A DNA stretch of 64,000 nt from Patiria pectinifera (Eukaryota > Echinodermata > Asteroidea > Valvatida > Asterinidae): positions 7,277,281-7,341,280 of the forward strand of contig CM057144.1 in NCBI GenBank assembly GCA_029964075.1. The letters run 5' to 3'. How positions within the stretch are numbered: the first letter of the stretch is position 1; the number at the start of each line of letters is the position of its first letter. The notes under the pieces were generated by a model. The model was not told where the DNA came from. It did not search any database and saw nothing but the letters and a program-made list of their open reading frames with translations. Of this stretch, positions 52,416 through 63,195 are shown one piece after another. The translations under genes were made by a program, and so were the position numbers.

Positions 52416-53335
52416 ACATATTTGTTATTAATTTAATATACATTTAACAAAATGGGCGTCTGCAGGGGTGTCAATGGAGGTGGGGTGGGTAAATGTCCTA
52501 CACCAACCCTTGAAAAAAAATGATAAATTGAGAGTATGCTACAGAAAGTACAAGGATTTGTGGGAACAAATGTGCTTTGCCCAAATTGCCCATCCCCTCC
52601 CTAGAAACAATCCTGGAAACTCCCATGGTAAGTGAAACAAACAAACAAACAGGCTAATTGTGGTGGTTATGGCTTAATTACTAAGTTCTCTTGCGGTTCA
52701 ATTAAAAGTTTAAGTTCAAAGTTTGATTTTTTTGTTTAATTTATTCTGTAGTTTGGTGTTCACTTCAACAGTTGTTACTTCATTGGTTTTCACTTGTCCA
52801 CAATCAGTAGTGTTCACTTTTCACTTAAAAACTGGAAATAATATATAAAAAGGAATGTAATCAGTATATACTTGCATAAAATGCAGAGATGTACATGTCA
52901 AGCGGACATGTGGAATAATTAGACACGTTGCTCCTAAAAAACTGTTATAATATGACCCCAAATAATTCCCAGGCTTATAATAAACAAGAAAAGGATTTAT
53001 CATATTATAAAACACACAATTATACACAAATCCAAATATTACCAGGGGCATAAAATATAAATTACTACATGAGGTGCAGTGTACATGTGTCATTGATATA
53101 TCCCTGCACAAACACATTTATAGGCCTACAAAACTGGTTTTATCAAGCAATTCTTGATCCTAAAAACATTACAAATAACGTTATGCAATGACTCAAAATT
53201 ACCTCACAATAATTCTATGATCTAAAAAATATATATAGTAATCCAATTACCTCTGTCCCTGGGTCAAGTTTGGGGGGGGGGGGGAACCTCAATTGTTTGG
53301 CGTCAAAATCACTAACGATTCAAAAAAATGCTATC
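52416..53335. other. AT-rich spacer; no gene
   Basis: Contains a (CAAA)n patch near 52637 and a poly-G run near 53272-53284. No coding similarity seen. Confidence 0.4.
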
Positions 53336-53359
53336 AGATGAAGATGAGTACGACGCGCA

Positions 53360-53813
53360 GTCGTCATCAGTGACTCTATGATCAAGCGACTACAACCTAA
53401 AAAACTGAGTCGGAAAAAGAAAGTCATCTGCCATGCCATGCGCGGTGCGAAGATCGAGGACATCGCTCTGAACGTCAAGCACAATGTTTCCGACATAATT
53501 CTTCATGTCGGATCCAACAACACATCTGACAATGCAGAAATCATTGCTGCAAAGATTACTTCACTCGGTGAAACACTGCAACCAAAGTCAGTGACAATTT
53601 AATCAATCATCCATCGCAAAAAAACAGACAGTGTCCCAACGCAAGAAGGTCGATGATTCAAATGATCTGCTGAAATCCATCGCACAGCGCAACAAACGGG
53701 ACTTTATCGACAACGGAAACATAACTTTGGACCATCTTTTCTCGGACGACATCCATCTCAACACCACAGGAGTGCGCATTTTGGCCAAAAACCTGATACA
53801 GCACATTCCGTAG
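53360..53813 (+). pseudogene. LINE ORF1: SGNH/esterase-like domain
   Basis: Plus-strand frames encode ISDSMIKRLQPKKLSRKKK (GDS block, Gly replaced by Ser), then IILHVGSNNTSDNAEIIAAK (the HxGxND block III/V region) and, after a frameshift near 53605, KVDDSNDLLKSIAQRN and SDDIHLNTTGVRILAKNLIQ (the catalytic D-x-x-H block). This arrangement is that of SGNH hydrolases recruited as ORF1 by CR1-like retrotransposons. Broken by at least one stop and frameshift. Confidence 0.7.
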
Positions 53814-54189
53814 CTGGACCATCAGAAAAAACATATTGACACGCACCATCGACTGAATTCATGCCGCAGAGAACATCCTTTGGTGCAATATCGTACTCTG
53901 ATGCCCTCAAGAAACCGATTGGAGTTAGCCCAGATGTTTCAACAGTTTTCCGACCATCCAACCAGTACTACCCTCAACAGCAGTCGAAGCGACGTCAGCC
54001 CCTCCACTACCAACCATGACCCAAGCTGACCCAATCCGACCCACAACGCCCGACGCCCAAGATGAAGAATGGAGCCAATACCTGGAGAAGGTCAGAGAAC
54101 TACTCAACCCACAAAGCAGGATTCCAAAGTAAACTTTAATAATAGATGGCATCATTCACAATCAAAGTGCAGGTGGGTTTTCATTCGCC

Positions 54190-54732
54190 CAACTCAATGT
54201 AAGAAATATTATGAATAAATTCTACCATTTTAAGATATTAATGTCTACAAATCCATTTGATATCATCTTTTTAAACGAAACATTTTGCGACTCATTAATC
54301 TCCATCGAAGAGCTTATAACCGCCCGGAATACTATATTGTCAGAAGAGATAAAAACCGTCATGGGGTGGGGTGGCAATGTATATCCGAAAGAATATAACT
54401 TTCATCCGCCGTGATGACCTAGAAACAGATGATGTCAAATGTTTATGGGTTGAACTCAAAAGCAAAGGCAGTCTGTGCTTATAAGTTCTATTTACAGGCC
54501 ACCTTTAAGTTCTGTTGAGTTCATAGATAAACAAGGTTTTACAGACAGAGCCTCATGCGAATGTAAAGAAATTACTGTAGCTGGCGACTTTAATTGTGAT
54601 ATTGATAATGGTACTTACTCAGACCCTGTATCTTCATGCTTTAATATGTTTCAAATGACGCAACTGTACATGTTCCTACCCGCGTTACTGAATTTACTGA
54701 AACAATCGTTGATCTACTTTTTAGCCCATTAG
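54190..54732 (+). pseudogene. LINE ORF2: endonuclease domain fragment
   Basis: Plus-strand frames encode NVRNIMNKFYHFKILM, NPFDIIFLNETFCDS (N-E-T motif), VKCLWVELKSKGS, ISSIYRPPLSSVEF and EITVAGDFNCDID (the GDFN motif). These are the conserved blocks of the exonuclease-endonuclease-phosphatase domain of non-LTR retrotransposons, in order. At least three frameshifts. Truncated before the final SDH block. Confidence 0.75.
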
Positions 54733-54734
54733 AG

Positions 54735-54972
54735 GCAGGGTGGTAGGCTGTAGGGCGAAGCTTAGTGGTGCCCAGTAAGTTTGTGAGCTCTGCGAACAGG
54801 TGAGACTCGAACTGTCGACCGCGATCGGTAGTAATCGTGGCAGGAGTACCAAAAACGGAGATCCACCGCTCTACAAACGCTTTCGCGACTGTTTCCGCTG
54901 TAATGTCTGCAATAGGAATGGCATTTGGCCATCGCGTGAATCTGTCCACACATGTTAGCAGGTGAGTGTAGC
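54735..54972 (-). pseudogene. pol: Gypsy integrase catalytic core, C-terminal portion
   Basis: Minus-strand frame: [20 protein letters not shown] (D of the triad in the VDRFTRW motif), then [20 protein letters not shown] (second D) and [13 protein letters not shown], where the element breaks before the catalytic Glu. Upstream sequence continues across the hAT insertion: the duplicated CATTAGAG encodes the join between GPLPTSN and GYTHLL. Confidence 0.88.
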
Positions 54973-56857
54973 CATTAGAGTACTATTGGGCGAATCCACG
55001 CCGGAATCGGAATCGCTATTCCACTTTTTGAGGAATCAATTCTCTGACCGGCCAACTCGAACGCGCCTTCAAAGAACATCCGATTCTTTAACAAAACGGC
55101 CCCTTTACAGTTTTAAAAGTATACAGTGCGTCAAAGACAATCTGATACATCTCTCTCATGAAGCCGTCCTCTTACAAAAATCTTTAACAGCTCCATGGCA
55201 AATTAAATATCACAAAGTGAGCTATTTTATTTGTGTAATACAAAGGCAGCCGGCGCTACGCTGGAATGGCATATTTGTCGACGTGGCCGGCCGGGCCTGC
55301 CTACTGCTACACATATTCTCACGAAATGATTTTCTTTCTTTGACCTAAATTTTTCATTTGTCAGCAAATCAGGTTTCCTATCATCACAGGAATTTTTCAC
55401 AGCCACTGGAAACGGTATGCAGCTCCCGAAAATTACAAAAGATTGTTGTAAAATCCAGGAAGAAAAAAGTTTGTCTCCGATTATTTTCTCCTTCCCCGTC
55501 AAAAACCAATACAGTCCTGCACTTACATTGTTTGAAACAATTGGCAAGTGGCAATGATTTGCTGGCTATTTTTGAAAAACAAATCACTCCATTAAATATG
55601 GCAAATATGAACTGCAAAGTTCCACATGCATACGAGGTGAAAAATCATTCCAATAAAAGCATTTCATACCTAAACACCCGCTGTGAATATAACACCAGCC
55701 GAGCGTAAGTGAGGGGAAAATCTGGGATGCCCGTGTACTGTATAATAATGAGGAGCCGTCATGTGTTTTGCCAAACAAGCTGTATTTCTCATCTCGGGAA
55801 TTCCCTTTGTAGATGGGCGCGTGCTGAGGGCCTGTGTGTACTGTCATTTGAATGGCAATTTGGTCTCGTTTTCCCCTTTCACAACCCAACCACCTGATGT
55901 TTTTATGTGCACATCGTGCTGCGAGGGTGTGGTTCGATTTTATTAATTTTGCTTGTGCAATTGCAATTCACATGCTATAAGACACAATCTTGTAAAATAG
56001 TCGGACCGTTGGATCAGTAAAAGATCAGGGAAAATAAATTAAAATATCTAAAATATTCCTGTAAATTTCGTAGGTACATGTATGTATGTATGGATTTATT
56101 GGCAATGTCCCAACTTCTGAAGCTACGTTCAAAAGTCCAAGAGTGGCAAAGTCAAGTCGAATCAACATCAAAAGTTTCCAGGGTTCGTACGTGAATGAGA
56201 ACTGTGTAGTAGAAAATTGTGTTTTTATGAATGGCATGAAGTGGCTGGTACTTGGCAATCGATTGTGAATGTAGTGTTGAATCGTTTACCAGCGATCCAT
56301 GCCGCGATTACTTGACCATCAAAAATGAAATCGTGCGGAGAAATTCTATGTATTCCGATATGATTATTACGCTAAGAGAAAACAACAATATTATGTTTGG
56401 CGACCATTTCAATGCAAAATGCCAGTTTTTCAGGGTGATTTCCAAAATATTTTCAACTGTTGATTGATAATGTCGAACTTAGGTGAGCTCTGATTTTTAT
56501 CTTGCGTGTTTTCCGCAGGGGAAACAAAACTTGTTGTCGACAGTCAAACATTTATTATATTGTTTCCTGCCCAAAACGCGACTTTCGTTTTATAATTAAA
56601 TGACTATAAGAAAGCCATTACACCCACAGTGACCTCATTATTTGCGTTTTTATTGTAATGTGTTTGTTTGTTTGTTTTGTTGGGTTTTTCTGATTGTTAA
56701 TTTTTTTATTTATTTTTTTCTATTTTTTTTTATTTATTTTTTTTGGATATTATTTTTTTGCAAAAATTATGGAATCGATTCCGAATGGAATCGCAATTCC
56801 CAGATGGAATCGGAATCGATTCCAAAAATGATGGATTCGCCACAGCCTACATTAGAG
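54973..56857. mobile_element. hAT-type non-autonomous transposon, 8-bp TSD
   Basis: The element spans 54981-56849 (1869 bp), flanked by CATTAGAG (54973-54980 and 56850-56857). The ends are TACTATTGGGCGAATCCA and, inverted, TAGGCTGTGGCGAATCCA, followed by GGAATCGATTCC-type palindromes near both tips. The 8-bp duplication and the TAGxxxTGxGGCGAATCC-like tip are typical of hAT elements. The longest internal open frames (about 116 codons at 55358-55708) are not recognisable as hAT transposase. A T-rich tract lies at 56690-56760. Confidence 0.88.
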
Positions 56858-57474
56858 GTGGGCAAAGGTCCAACCAAATTGAGGTGGACATGTGCAAATC
56901 GCGCATCCGGAGTACTGAAGGTGCCAAGTGGGGCTTTCACGTGTCTGTGAATCTTGGATTTCTGGCATTGAACACAGGACTGTGCCCACTTGCGGATGTC
57001 CTTCTTGACTCCAGGCCAGACAAAACGAGAAGTGAGGGTCGACGGGGTTGCGCGAATCCCTGGGTGGGAAAGACTATGTAGGGCATTGAAAACTGCACGC
57101 CTGTGTCGAGGACTGCCAGTAGATGAGTCGCATACGATACTGCCTCCAGTTGTAATCAGTGGAAGTGTCTGGAGAACGAGACTAGTAGTAGGGTTCTGCA
57201 ATTCTGTCTGCAACTCAGCATCATCCTTCTGGTCAGCTGACAGTTGTTCGAGGTCAACTGCCGTGTCGGTGTACAGGGCGTCAACCTCAGGACGAGATAA
57301 TCGGTCCGCAACGACGTTGTCTTTGCCTTGAATGTGTCTCAGATCGGTGGTATACTGTGAGATCAGATCCAAGTGTCTGATTTCACATGGATTATGTCGG
57401 TCGGGCTTGGCGTTGAACAGGTAGATCAATGGTTGGTGATCTGTGAATACGCAGAACTGTCGCCCTTTCAACAT
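56858..57474 (-). pseudogene. pol: Gypsy RNase H end and integrase N-terminal domain
   Basis: Minus-strand frame of about 200 codons of element sequence (continuing artificially into the hAT tip). RNase H end: FCVFTDHQPLIYLFN and IRHLDLISQYTTDLRHIQGK followed by VVADRLSR. Integrase zinc-binding domain: HSLSHPGIRATPSTLTSRFV (H-x3-H-type), then WAQSCVQCQKSKIHRH (C-x2-C). The core start, FAHVHLNLVGPLPTSN, has N where D is expected (HxDLVGPLP is the family pattern), so the first catalytic Asp is lost. Confidence 0.88.
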
Positions 57475-57477
57475 ATG

Positions 57478-58800
57478 TCAAAAGTGCTTGATAGTCAAGT
57501 AGACAGCAAGGAATTCGCGTCCAAAAGCACTGTACTTCGTCTCAGCTGCGAGAAGCTTGTGTGAGTAGAATGCTATGGGTTGCCAATGGTTGTCGACGAG
57601 TTGCTGAATAACTCCACCCACAGCTACGTCAGAAGCATCAGTCATGAGGCTGATGGGGGTGTCGGTACTGGGATGAGCAAGCATGGTTGCTTCAGACAAA
57701 GAATCTTTGACATCAGCAAAGGCCTTGCTGCTTTCAGATGTCCAAACCAGGGGTTTACGGGAACCTTTTTCCTATTTGGCAAGTAGGTTGGTCGAGGTGC
57801 GAGGATATCAGCACAGTTGGGGGTGAAGTGACAGTAAAAGTTTACCAAACCGAGAAAACTCCGAAGTCGCTTGTATGAAGTCGGCTGAGGAAAGTCGTGG
57901 ATGGCTTCGACCTTCGCTGGTAGCGGTCGAATGCCCTGGGCATCGACATGGTAGCCAAGGAAACTGAGCTCGGATGCTCCGAACACGCATTTGCTTGGGT
58001 TGATTACGACACCATACTGTTGGAGTCTGGTGAAAAGCAGGCAGAGATACTCTTCATGTCGGCAGGAGTCGCACTGGCAACCAAGATGTCGTCAATATAT
58101 GTGTAGACGAAAGGAAGGCCTCGAACCACTTGATCGATGAATCTCTGAAATGTCTGTGCTGCATTTCGCAAGCCAAACAGCATCTTAAAGGCAATCTTAA
58201 AGGCATCTTAAAGTCCACCTTGCTGAAACTGGTCTTTGGGATTTGGTCATGCCTTTAAGATTGGCGGCAAAGTCTGGTGAAAAGCAGGCAGAGATACTCT
58301 TCATGTCCGCAGGAGTCGCACTGGCAACCAAGATGTCGTCAATATATGTGTAGACGAAAGGAAGGCCTCGAACCACTTGATCGATGAATCTCCGCACTGG
58401 CAACCAAGATGTCGTCAATATATGTGTAGACGAAAGGAAGGCCTCGAACCACTTGATCGATGAATCTCTGAAATGTCTGTGCTGCATTTCGCAAGCCAAA
58501 CAGCATCTTTACAAACTCGAAGAGCTCGAACGGAGTGATGATGGCTGTCTTGCTCACATCCTCAGGTTCTACTGGGATTTGGTGAAAAGCCCGTATCAAG
58601 TCCACCTTGCTGAAACTGGTCTTGCCTTTAAGATTGGCGGCAAAGTCCTGAACATGAGCGATAGGGTAACGATCTGGTATAGTCACTCGATTTAGTGCCC
58701 TATAGTCGCCACAGGGACGCTAATCACCGAGTGACTTCTTCGGGACAAGATGTAAGGGAGAGGACCAGTTGCTGTCTGATGCTCTCACTATGCCCAACTC
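57478..58800 (-). pseudogene. pol: Gypsy reverse transcriptase and RNase H, with internal triplication
   Basis: Minus strand: [18 protein letters not shown] (first Asp), [40 protein letters not shown] (YIDD), LSFLGYHVDAQGIRPLPAKV, RLRSFLGLVNFYCHF and RNase H TDASDVAVGGVIQQLVDNHW with FYSHKLLAAETKYSAFGREF. A segment of 100-170 bp around YIDD occurs three times in direct orientation (about 58026-58195, 58272-58391, 58394-58505), destroying the frame. A further frameshift lies near 57770. The domain is clearly recognisable but non-functional. Confidence 0.88.
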
Positions 58801-59430
58801 GAGCATATGTTCAAACTCTTGCTTGGCAATCTCTAACCGGTGTGGTGCCAGGCGGCGAGGGCGAGCTTTGACTGGTGGTCCTTCGGTCAAGATGTGGTGG
58901 GTGACATCATGCTTCAATGGCATTTCCTTACACAAAGGTTGTGTAATCTCTGGAAAGTCTTGAAGGATGATGTTGTGTGTACTGGGACATGGCGTAGAGA
59001 AAACTGGGCTGACAGGTACCTCCAAGGAGTTGACTCCTTTCACGACCAGGTGGGTAGTAGCATCAATAAGTTGCTGCTTCGCGACATTAACAAACAGAGC
59101 GAAATGTCTCAGAAAGTCCGCACCCAAAATCGGAGTTGGAGTATTGGCAAGTATGAAAACCCATCTGCAAGTCCGACAAAGTCCAAAGTCTAGCGTTAAG
59201 GAACGCTGTCCGTAGGGGGGGGATGGGGGTACCGTTGGCAGCCTGCAGAGTAAGCAACGAGCTGTGACGCCGTTCCGTTGCATTTGGGGGAAATACACTC
59301 ACAGCTGCTCCAGTGTTTACCAAAAACCTGTAGCCAGAGTACTGGTCTGTAACATAAAAGAGGCGGCTGCCATCTCGCCCAGTGGGAAGTGCCGCACCTA
59401 TCCTCTGGGAGGTGCGTTTCCCTGATGGTT
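58720..59430 (-). pseudogene. pol: Gypsy protease and RT leader
   Basis: Two minus-strand frames. 59323-59087 holds LVNTGAAVSVFPPNATERRH: the active site reads N-T-G-A where D-[ST]-G is expected, so the catalytic Asp is lost. 59298-58720 continues with WVFILANTPTPILGADFLRH (second conserved segment, ILGADFL), then the linker to RT: FPEITQPL, HHILTEGPPVKARPRRLAPH, FEHMLELGIVRASDSNWSSP and LHLVPKKSLGD. A frameshift separates the two. Confidence 0.85.
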
Positions 59431-59668
59431 GTCAGGACAGCTGCAGGGCTTTGTAAATGAATTTTCTATAAACACAGCCAATTACTTACATAGTTTCATT
59501 AACGTTTCAACGAAGCACCACCACTCTGTTGGTGGCGCTGTTTCCTGTTGCGGCCACTAGATGGTGGTCTGGCCGCTGTGTCCTCCCCCGGGGTGGTACT
59601 TGGGTAATGAGGGGGTCCCATATGTGTGACAGTTCATACCCTCCCTCATCTCTGTTAAGAGTTGATCG

Positions 59669-60367
59669 TCATCTCCTTATCCATAGACTTTCCCGTATCC
59701 AACGTCTAAATTTGTCGCCCTCCCTGTGCAAGACTTCACTATTTGCCAAATTCATCACATGATTGTTGTCTCTAGCATGTTCTGTTATGGCCGATTTTGT
59801 CTCTTTTCCTACTGTTGATGTTTTTCTAGCCCTCGTCATGGTTCCGGATGTTAATTTTTCTACTTCAGTCTCATGTTCTCCGAACTGCGTGCCAAATTTT
59901 CTTCCCGTTTCCCCGATGTAGGATAGTTGGCATGACTGGCATGGAATTTCGTGTACCACGCCACATTTTTGTTCTTTTTCAATCTTGTCTTTAGTATGTA
60001 CTAGAAGTTGCCTGAGCGTGCCATGTGGCTTGACAGGACATTCCACTCCATGTTTCTTCATAGACCTTTGTATCCTCTCTGACACACCCTTTACATATGG
60101 TAGTACCACTATTGCTTTCTGTTCGTTCTTGAGTTTGGTTATCTTTTTCCCTTGGTCTTTTTGTGTTTTGTCGTTTTTCCTGATGATGTCCTGCCCTACT
60201 TTTTCAAGTGTCCAATTCGGGTAGCCGCAGTTCTTTAATGCTGTCTTGACATGCTCGGTTTCCTTGATCTTATCCTCTTCTTCTGTGACGATGTTATTCT
60301 TCCTATCCAATAGGGTTCTCACTACTGATAGTTTGTGTTGTACAGGGTGGTGAGAGCTAAACATCAA
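59669..60367 (-). pseudogene. Penelope-like C-terminal linker and GIY-YIG endonuclease
   Basis: A 232-codon minus-strand frame. After a Lys/Glu-rich linker come VVLPYVKGVSERIQRSMKKH (typical of PLE between RT and EN), then the GIY-YIG nuclease: CGVVHEIPCQSCQLSYIGET (V-V-H replacing G-I-Y, then Y-I-G) with GRKFGTQFGEHE and a downstream SAITEHARDNNHVMN (H-x-x-x-x-x-H-x-x-x). The CxxC in front of YIGETGR is diagnostic of Penelope endonucleases. GIY-YIG cleaves target DNA for priming. The frame itself is intact to its stop. Confidence 0.9.
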
Positions 60368-60413
60368 ATACTGGTCAGTGTGGGTTGGCTTCCTGTAAAC
60401 CTGGAGCTTGACG

Positions 60414-61530
60414 CTACTGTCCGTTTTTTTTTAAGATCATGGTGTCCAAGAAAGCCAACTTCCCCTCTTTTTCTTCCTCCACCGTGAACTTGATGTTGCC
60501 AGTGTCATCTTTGGTGTTCGGATGATCTGTCAGCATTCCCGTCATCCCTTTCTTTACTTTCTCCAAGATGTCATCAACATATCTCTTCCATAGACTGGGC
60601 TTACACATCTCTGGTGCTTGGGAGATTGCCTTTTCTTCCAGATCTTCCATGAAAAGGTTGGCCATGATGGCTGACAAGGGGTCTCCCATAGCAAACCCAG
60701 TCTTCTGTTTGCAGATTGTTCCTTTAAACGAGAAGTAAGTGGTGTTAGAGACAAACTCAAGTAGTTTCATGATGTCTTCTACGCTGAGTAGGGTCCGCTC
60801 TCTCAGGGTGGGATCTTCTTCTAGACAAGCACGGGCTATCTCCAATGTGTGTTGAACCGGTGTATAAGTGAAAAGTGATATTACGTCATGCGAGATCAAA
60901 ATTTTATCTTCCAGGACTTGGGTAGCTGCTAGTTCCTCTGCTAACTGTCTTGAGTTCTTACAATGATAATCTGTCAGGCCGAGGAACAGGGGCCAAAACT
61001 ATACTAGGTCTTTCGATAGATTGTATCCGATGGAGTCGGTACAGTCCACAATCGGTCTGAGCGGGATGTCTTTTTTTGTGTATCTTTGGTGTACAGTATA
61101 ACCTGGGAACTATCTCTGCAGTGGGATACAAATAAGTGTACTGCCTGTCTGTGATCTTATCCTCTTTCTTTAGATCCTGTAGTAGTTTTACTAGTTTCCG
61201 TTTATATCTTGACGTGGGGTCAGAATTGAGAATTTTATACGTACTTGTGTCGCCGAGTATTTTCTCAACCTGTTCTGTATACTTGTCCATGTCCATGATG
61301 ACAGTAGCACGACCTTTGTCAGCTAGCATAATCAGGATAGACTTGTCCAACTTCAAAGATTTTATGGCTGCACGTTCTCCCTTTGTGATGTTGCTCTTGG
61401 GAGGCTTGGCGGTGCGTAGAATTCCTGCTACCTCGGACCGTAGCACGGCCTTTTCACCGGCAGGCAATTCCCGACATGCACCTTCCGTAGCCACGATAAA
61501 ATCATCGTTGGGAATTTTGTCTGGTGCCAC
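60414..61530 (-). pseudogene. Penelope-like reverse transcriptase
   Basis: Minus strand in two frames. 61530-60958: LKLDKSILIMLADKGRATVI, MDKYTEQVEKILGDTSTYKI, YLYPTAEIVPRLYCTPKIHK (PxLYGLPKIHK-like motif, Gly-Leu replaced by Cys-Thr). 60899-60414: MISHDVISLFTYTPVQHTLE (V-S-L-F, where D-V-x-x-L-F-T-x-I/V-P is the rule), TTYFSFKGTICKQKTGFAMG, DPLSAIMANLFMEDLEEKAI, LWKRYVDDILEKVKKG (YVDD catalytic motif) and LAFLDTMI. The catalytic pair is intact; a frameshift near 61080 and stops around 60900 break the protein. Confidence 0.9.
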
Positions 61531-62069
61531 CGCAAAATTCAGCCCTTTTGCTAGTACTTTGGTTCATCCTGGCTTAGGTCTTTGCTCGATGTGTTTATCA
61601 CCCATCGTTTTAGTTGATGTCCTGACAGATCGATTGCATTGTCATTGATATTCTTCCTCCCCAACGCAGTGTTGAGTTTTTCATGAGGCGTCGTTTTGTT
61701 TTCATGAACGTAGTCTCGTGCACTCTCGCGAGATGAGATTATGTTGTTTCTTGTAGATTGTCAGGTAATCGTTTGAACAGCCAGTGTTTTTTCCTTTTTA
61801 TTTCCTCATTGAAATGATCTAATTTGTTGTTATTGACACGGATTCAATCTCGTATTAGGTCTTTCTGAGCTTTCCTTACAATTATGTCACATGCATTGTC
61901 CGTATTGATGGGGCATTTTAGACACAGACTAGGCGAGGAGACATTCTCGTCACGGCATCATAGATTGAAAATGACATGGTTGCGATATCTTGCTGCTTTT
62001 TGTTCCAATTTCTCCAAATTCCGAATTTCCAACAAAGTCTGTTTTCCATACTTTTGTCCATACCGACTG

Positions 62070-62130
62070 GTGGTGCTTCGTTCTGATGATGACTCGTGAA
62101 ACTAGTCGAAACGTAAACGAAACTACGTAA
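62070..62130 (+). ncRNA. Hammerhead-ribozyme-like motif in the Penelope end
   Basis: CTGATGA at 62083-62089, followed by TGACT...AGTC (a 4-bp stem II, GACT with AGTC, and a 9-nt loop), then GAAAC at 62108-62112. The CTGATGA - stem II - GAAA order is the conserved hammerhead core, and hammerheads are reported in Penelope-like elements. Stem III and the cleavage triplet are not convincingly defined by eye. It reads on the plus strand, opposite to the RT ORF. In the left end copy (about 59500-59516, minus strand) the segment from CTGATGA through AGTC is missing. Confidence 0.5.
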
Positions 62131-62208
62131 GTAATTGGCTGTGTTTATAGAAATTCATTTACAAAGTTGAAATTTTTAAATACCAGCCTGATGAACTTCT
62201 TTCATGAG

Positions 62209-63032
62209 AGCTGCAGGGCTGTGCACATTTGTGAGCCTTGTCCTGGAACCCTGCATGATACCAACAGAAGGTGCTGGCTGAAGTGGTCGAGTCAGGTTGT
62301 CCTCCATCTGGATTGGGATTTGCGGGTTGACCACGATTGCGGGGATGACCACGAGAGCGGTAGCGAGAACGTGAGCGCTCCAGTTGAACTTGCAGGAAAC
62401 TAACTTACTTAGTTAGTTGCGCGAGATGTTCCTTGAGGTCGTTCATCTCTGTTGGAGCGAGGACTTGCGAGATGGACGGTACTTGTGTCACAACAGGTTG
62501 GTCAGGTAGAATGGCTAGATCCACGACAGTTGTTGAGTCACTAGCTGAGGTCAGGATCAGATAAATGTAGCGTGGAAGTTGTTGCAGGAAGAGGTGACGC
62601 AGGATACTTGCTTTAATTTGACTTCCCCCATAACATTTGCTGCATCCTGCGTAACAGCTGGTTTGGCATGCGGTCCCCTAGTTTCTTCATTACGAAGGAG
62701 CTGAACTCTCCTCTGCTCGGATGCAGACGTCCAATGGATTAAATTTCCTTGAGGAGGGTGTATGCTTTGTCTGTAGGCGGGGATATGAGGAGGTCCCTCA
62801 CCTCTTGAGCAACCTTGGACTGTAACGAGGCTATCCATGGGCATACTTCAGCTACAATTCAGCTACAATGCCACATGTCAGGAACTGGGCCTCTACTTGA
62901 GCAAACCATATGTGAGGGTCACTCGCCCAGAAGGGTGGGATCTTGAGACTTTAATACGACATGCAGGGGTGGAGGGGGTTTAGTGGGAGAGGATACATCG
63001 TATGCCTTGCCTTCATCATCAGAAGCAGACAT
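62209..63032 (-). pseudogene. gag: Gypsy gag
   Basis: Start at ATG 63032 (MSASDDEGKAYDVSSPTKPP). After a frameshift come [20 protein letters not shown] and FLTCGI, the hallmark of this gypsy gag group. Further frames carry a Gln/Arg-rich capsid part and end with FCWYHAGFQDKAHKCAQPCS, a C-x3-H-x8-C-type zinc motif next to the Penelope insertion site. At least three frameshifts. Confidence 0.82.
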
Positions 63033-63195
63033 GATGAGTGGCAAGTACAGGTGTAAGACAATATGCAAATGAATAATATCTTGATATGATAACAGTGGTG
63101 TTCCACAAGATTTTCTACACAATAATCAATATAAGTGAAAGTGTTGTGATCACATTATTTCTGCACACGGTAAGATCACGTCAGGGTCACCAATT

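Larger units (their letters stand above)
53340..54732 (+). mobile_element. CR1-like LINE, 5' part (ORF1 esterase and endonuclease)
   Basis: The plus strand carries an SGNH-esterase-type ORF1 (53360-53813) followed by the apurinic-type endonuclease of ORF2 (about 54190-54732). The element stops abruptly at about 54732, where the minus-strand gypsy integrase begins. Esterase-containing ORF1 followed by an EN-RT ORF2 is known for CR1-like LINEs. RT is absent, so this is an internal deletion or the product of a rearrangement. Confidence 0.7.
59439..62220 (-). mobile_element. Penelope-like element with GIY-YIG endonuclease, 12-bp TSD
   Basis: The insert spans 59451-62208, flanked by AGCTGCAGGGCT (59439-59450 and 62209-62220). 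The ends are inverted: TTGTAAATGAATTTTCTATA... (59451-59516) and its complement at 62100-62165, followed by a 43-bp extra tail. The minus-strand ORFs encode a Penelope-type RT and a GIY-YIG endonuclease. A hammerhead-ribozyme-like motif lies in the right inverted end and is partly deleted in the left one. RT and endonuclease are split by frameshifts, so the copy is probably inactive. Confidence 0.9.

Noticed and set aside
55358..55708. 116-codon ORF inside the hAT element as transposase
   Set aside because: No hAT dimerisation motif or zinc finger can be seen.
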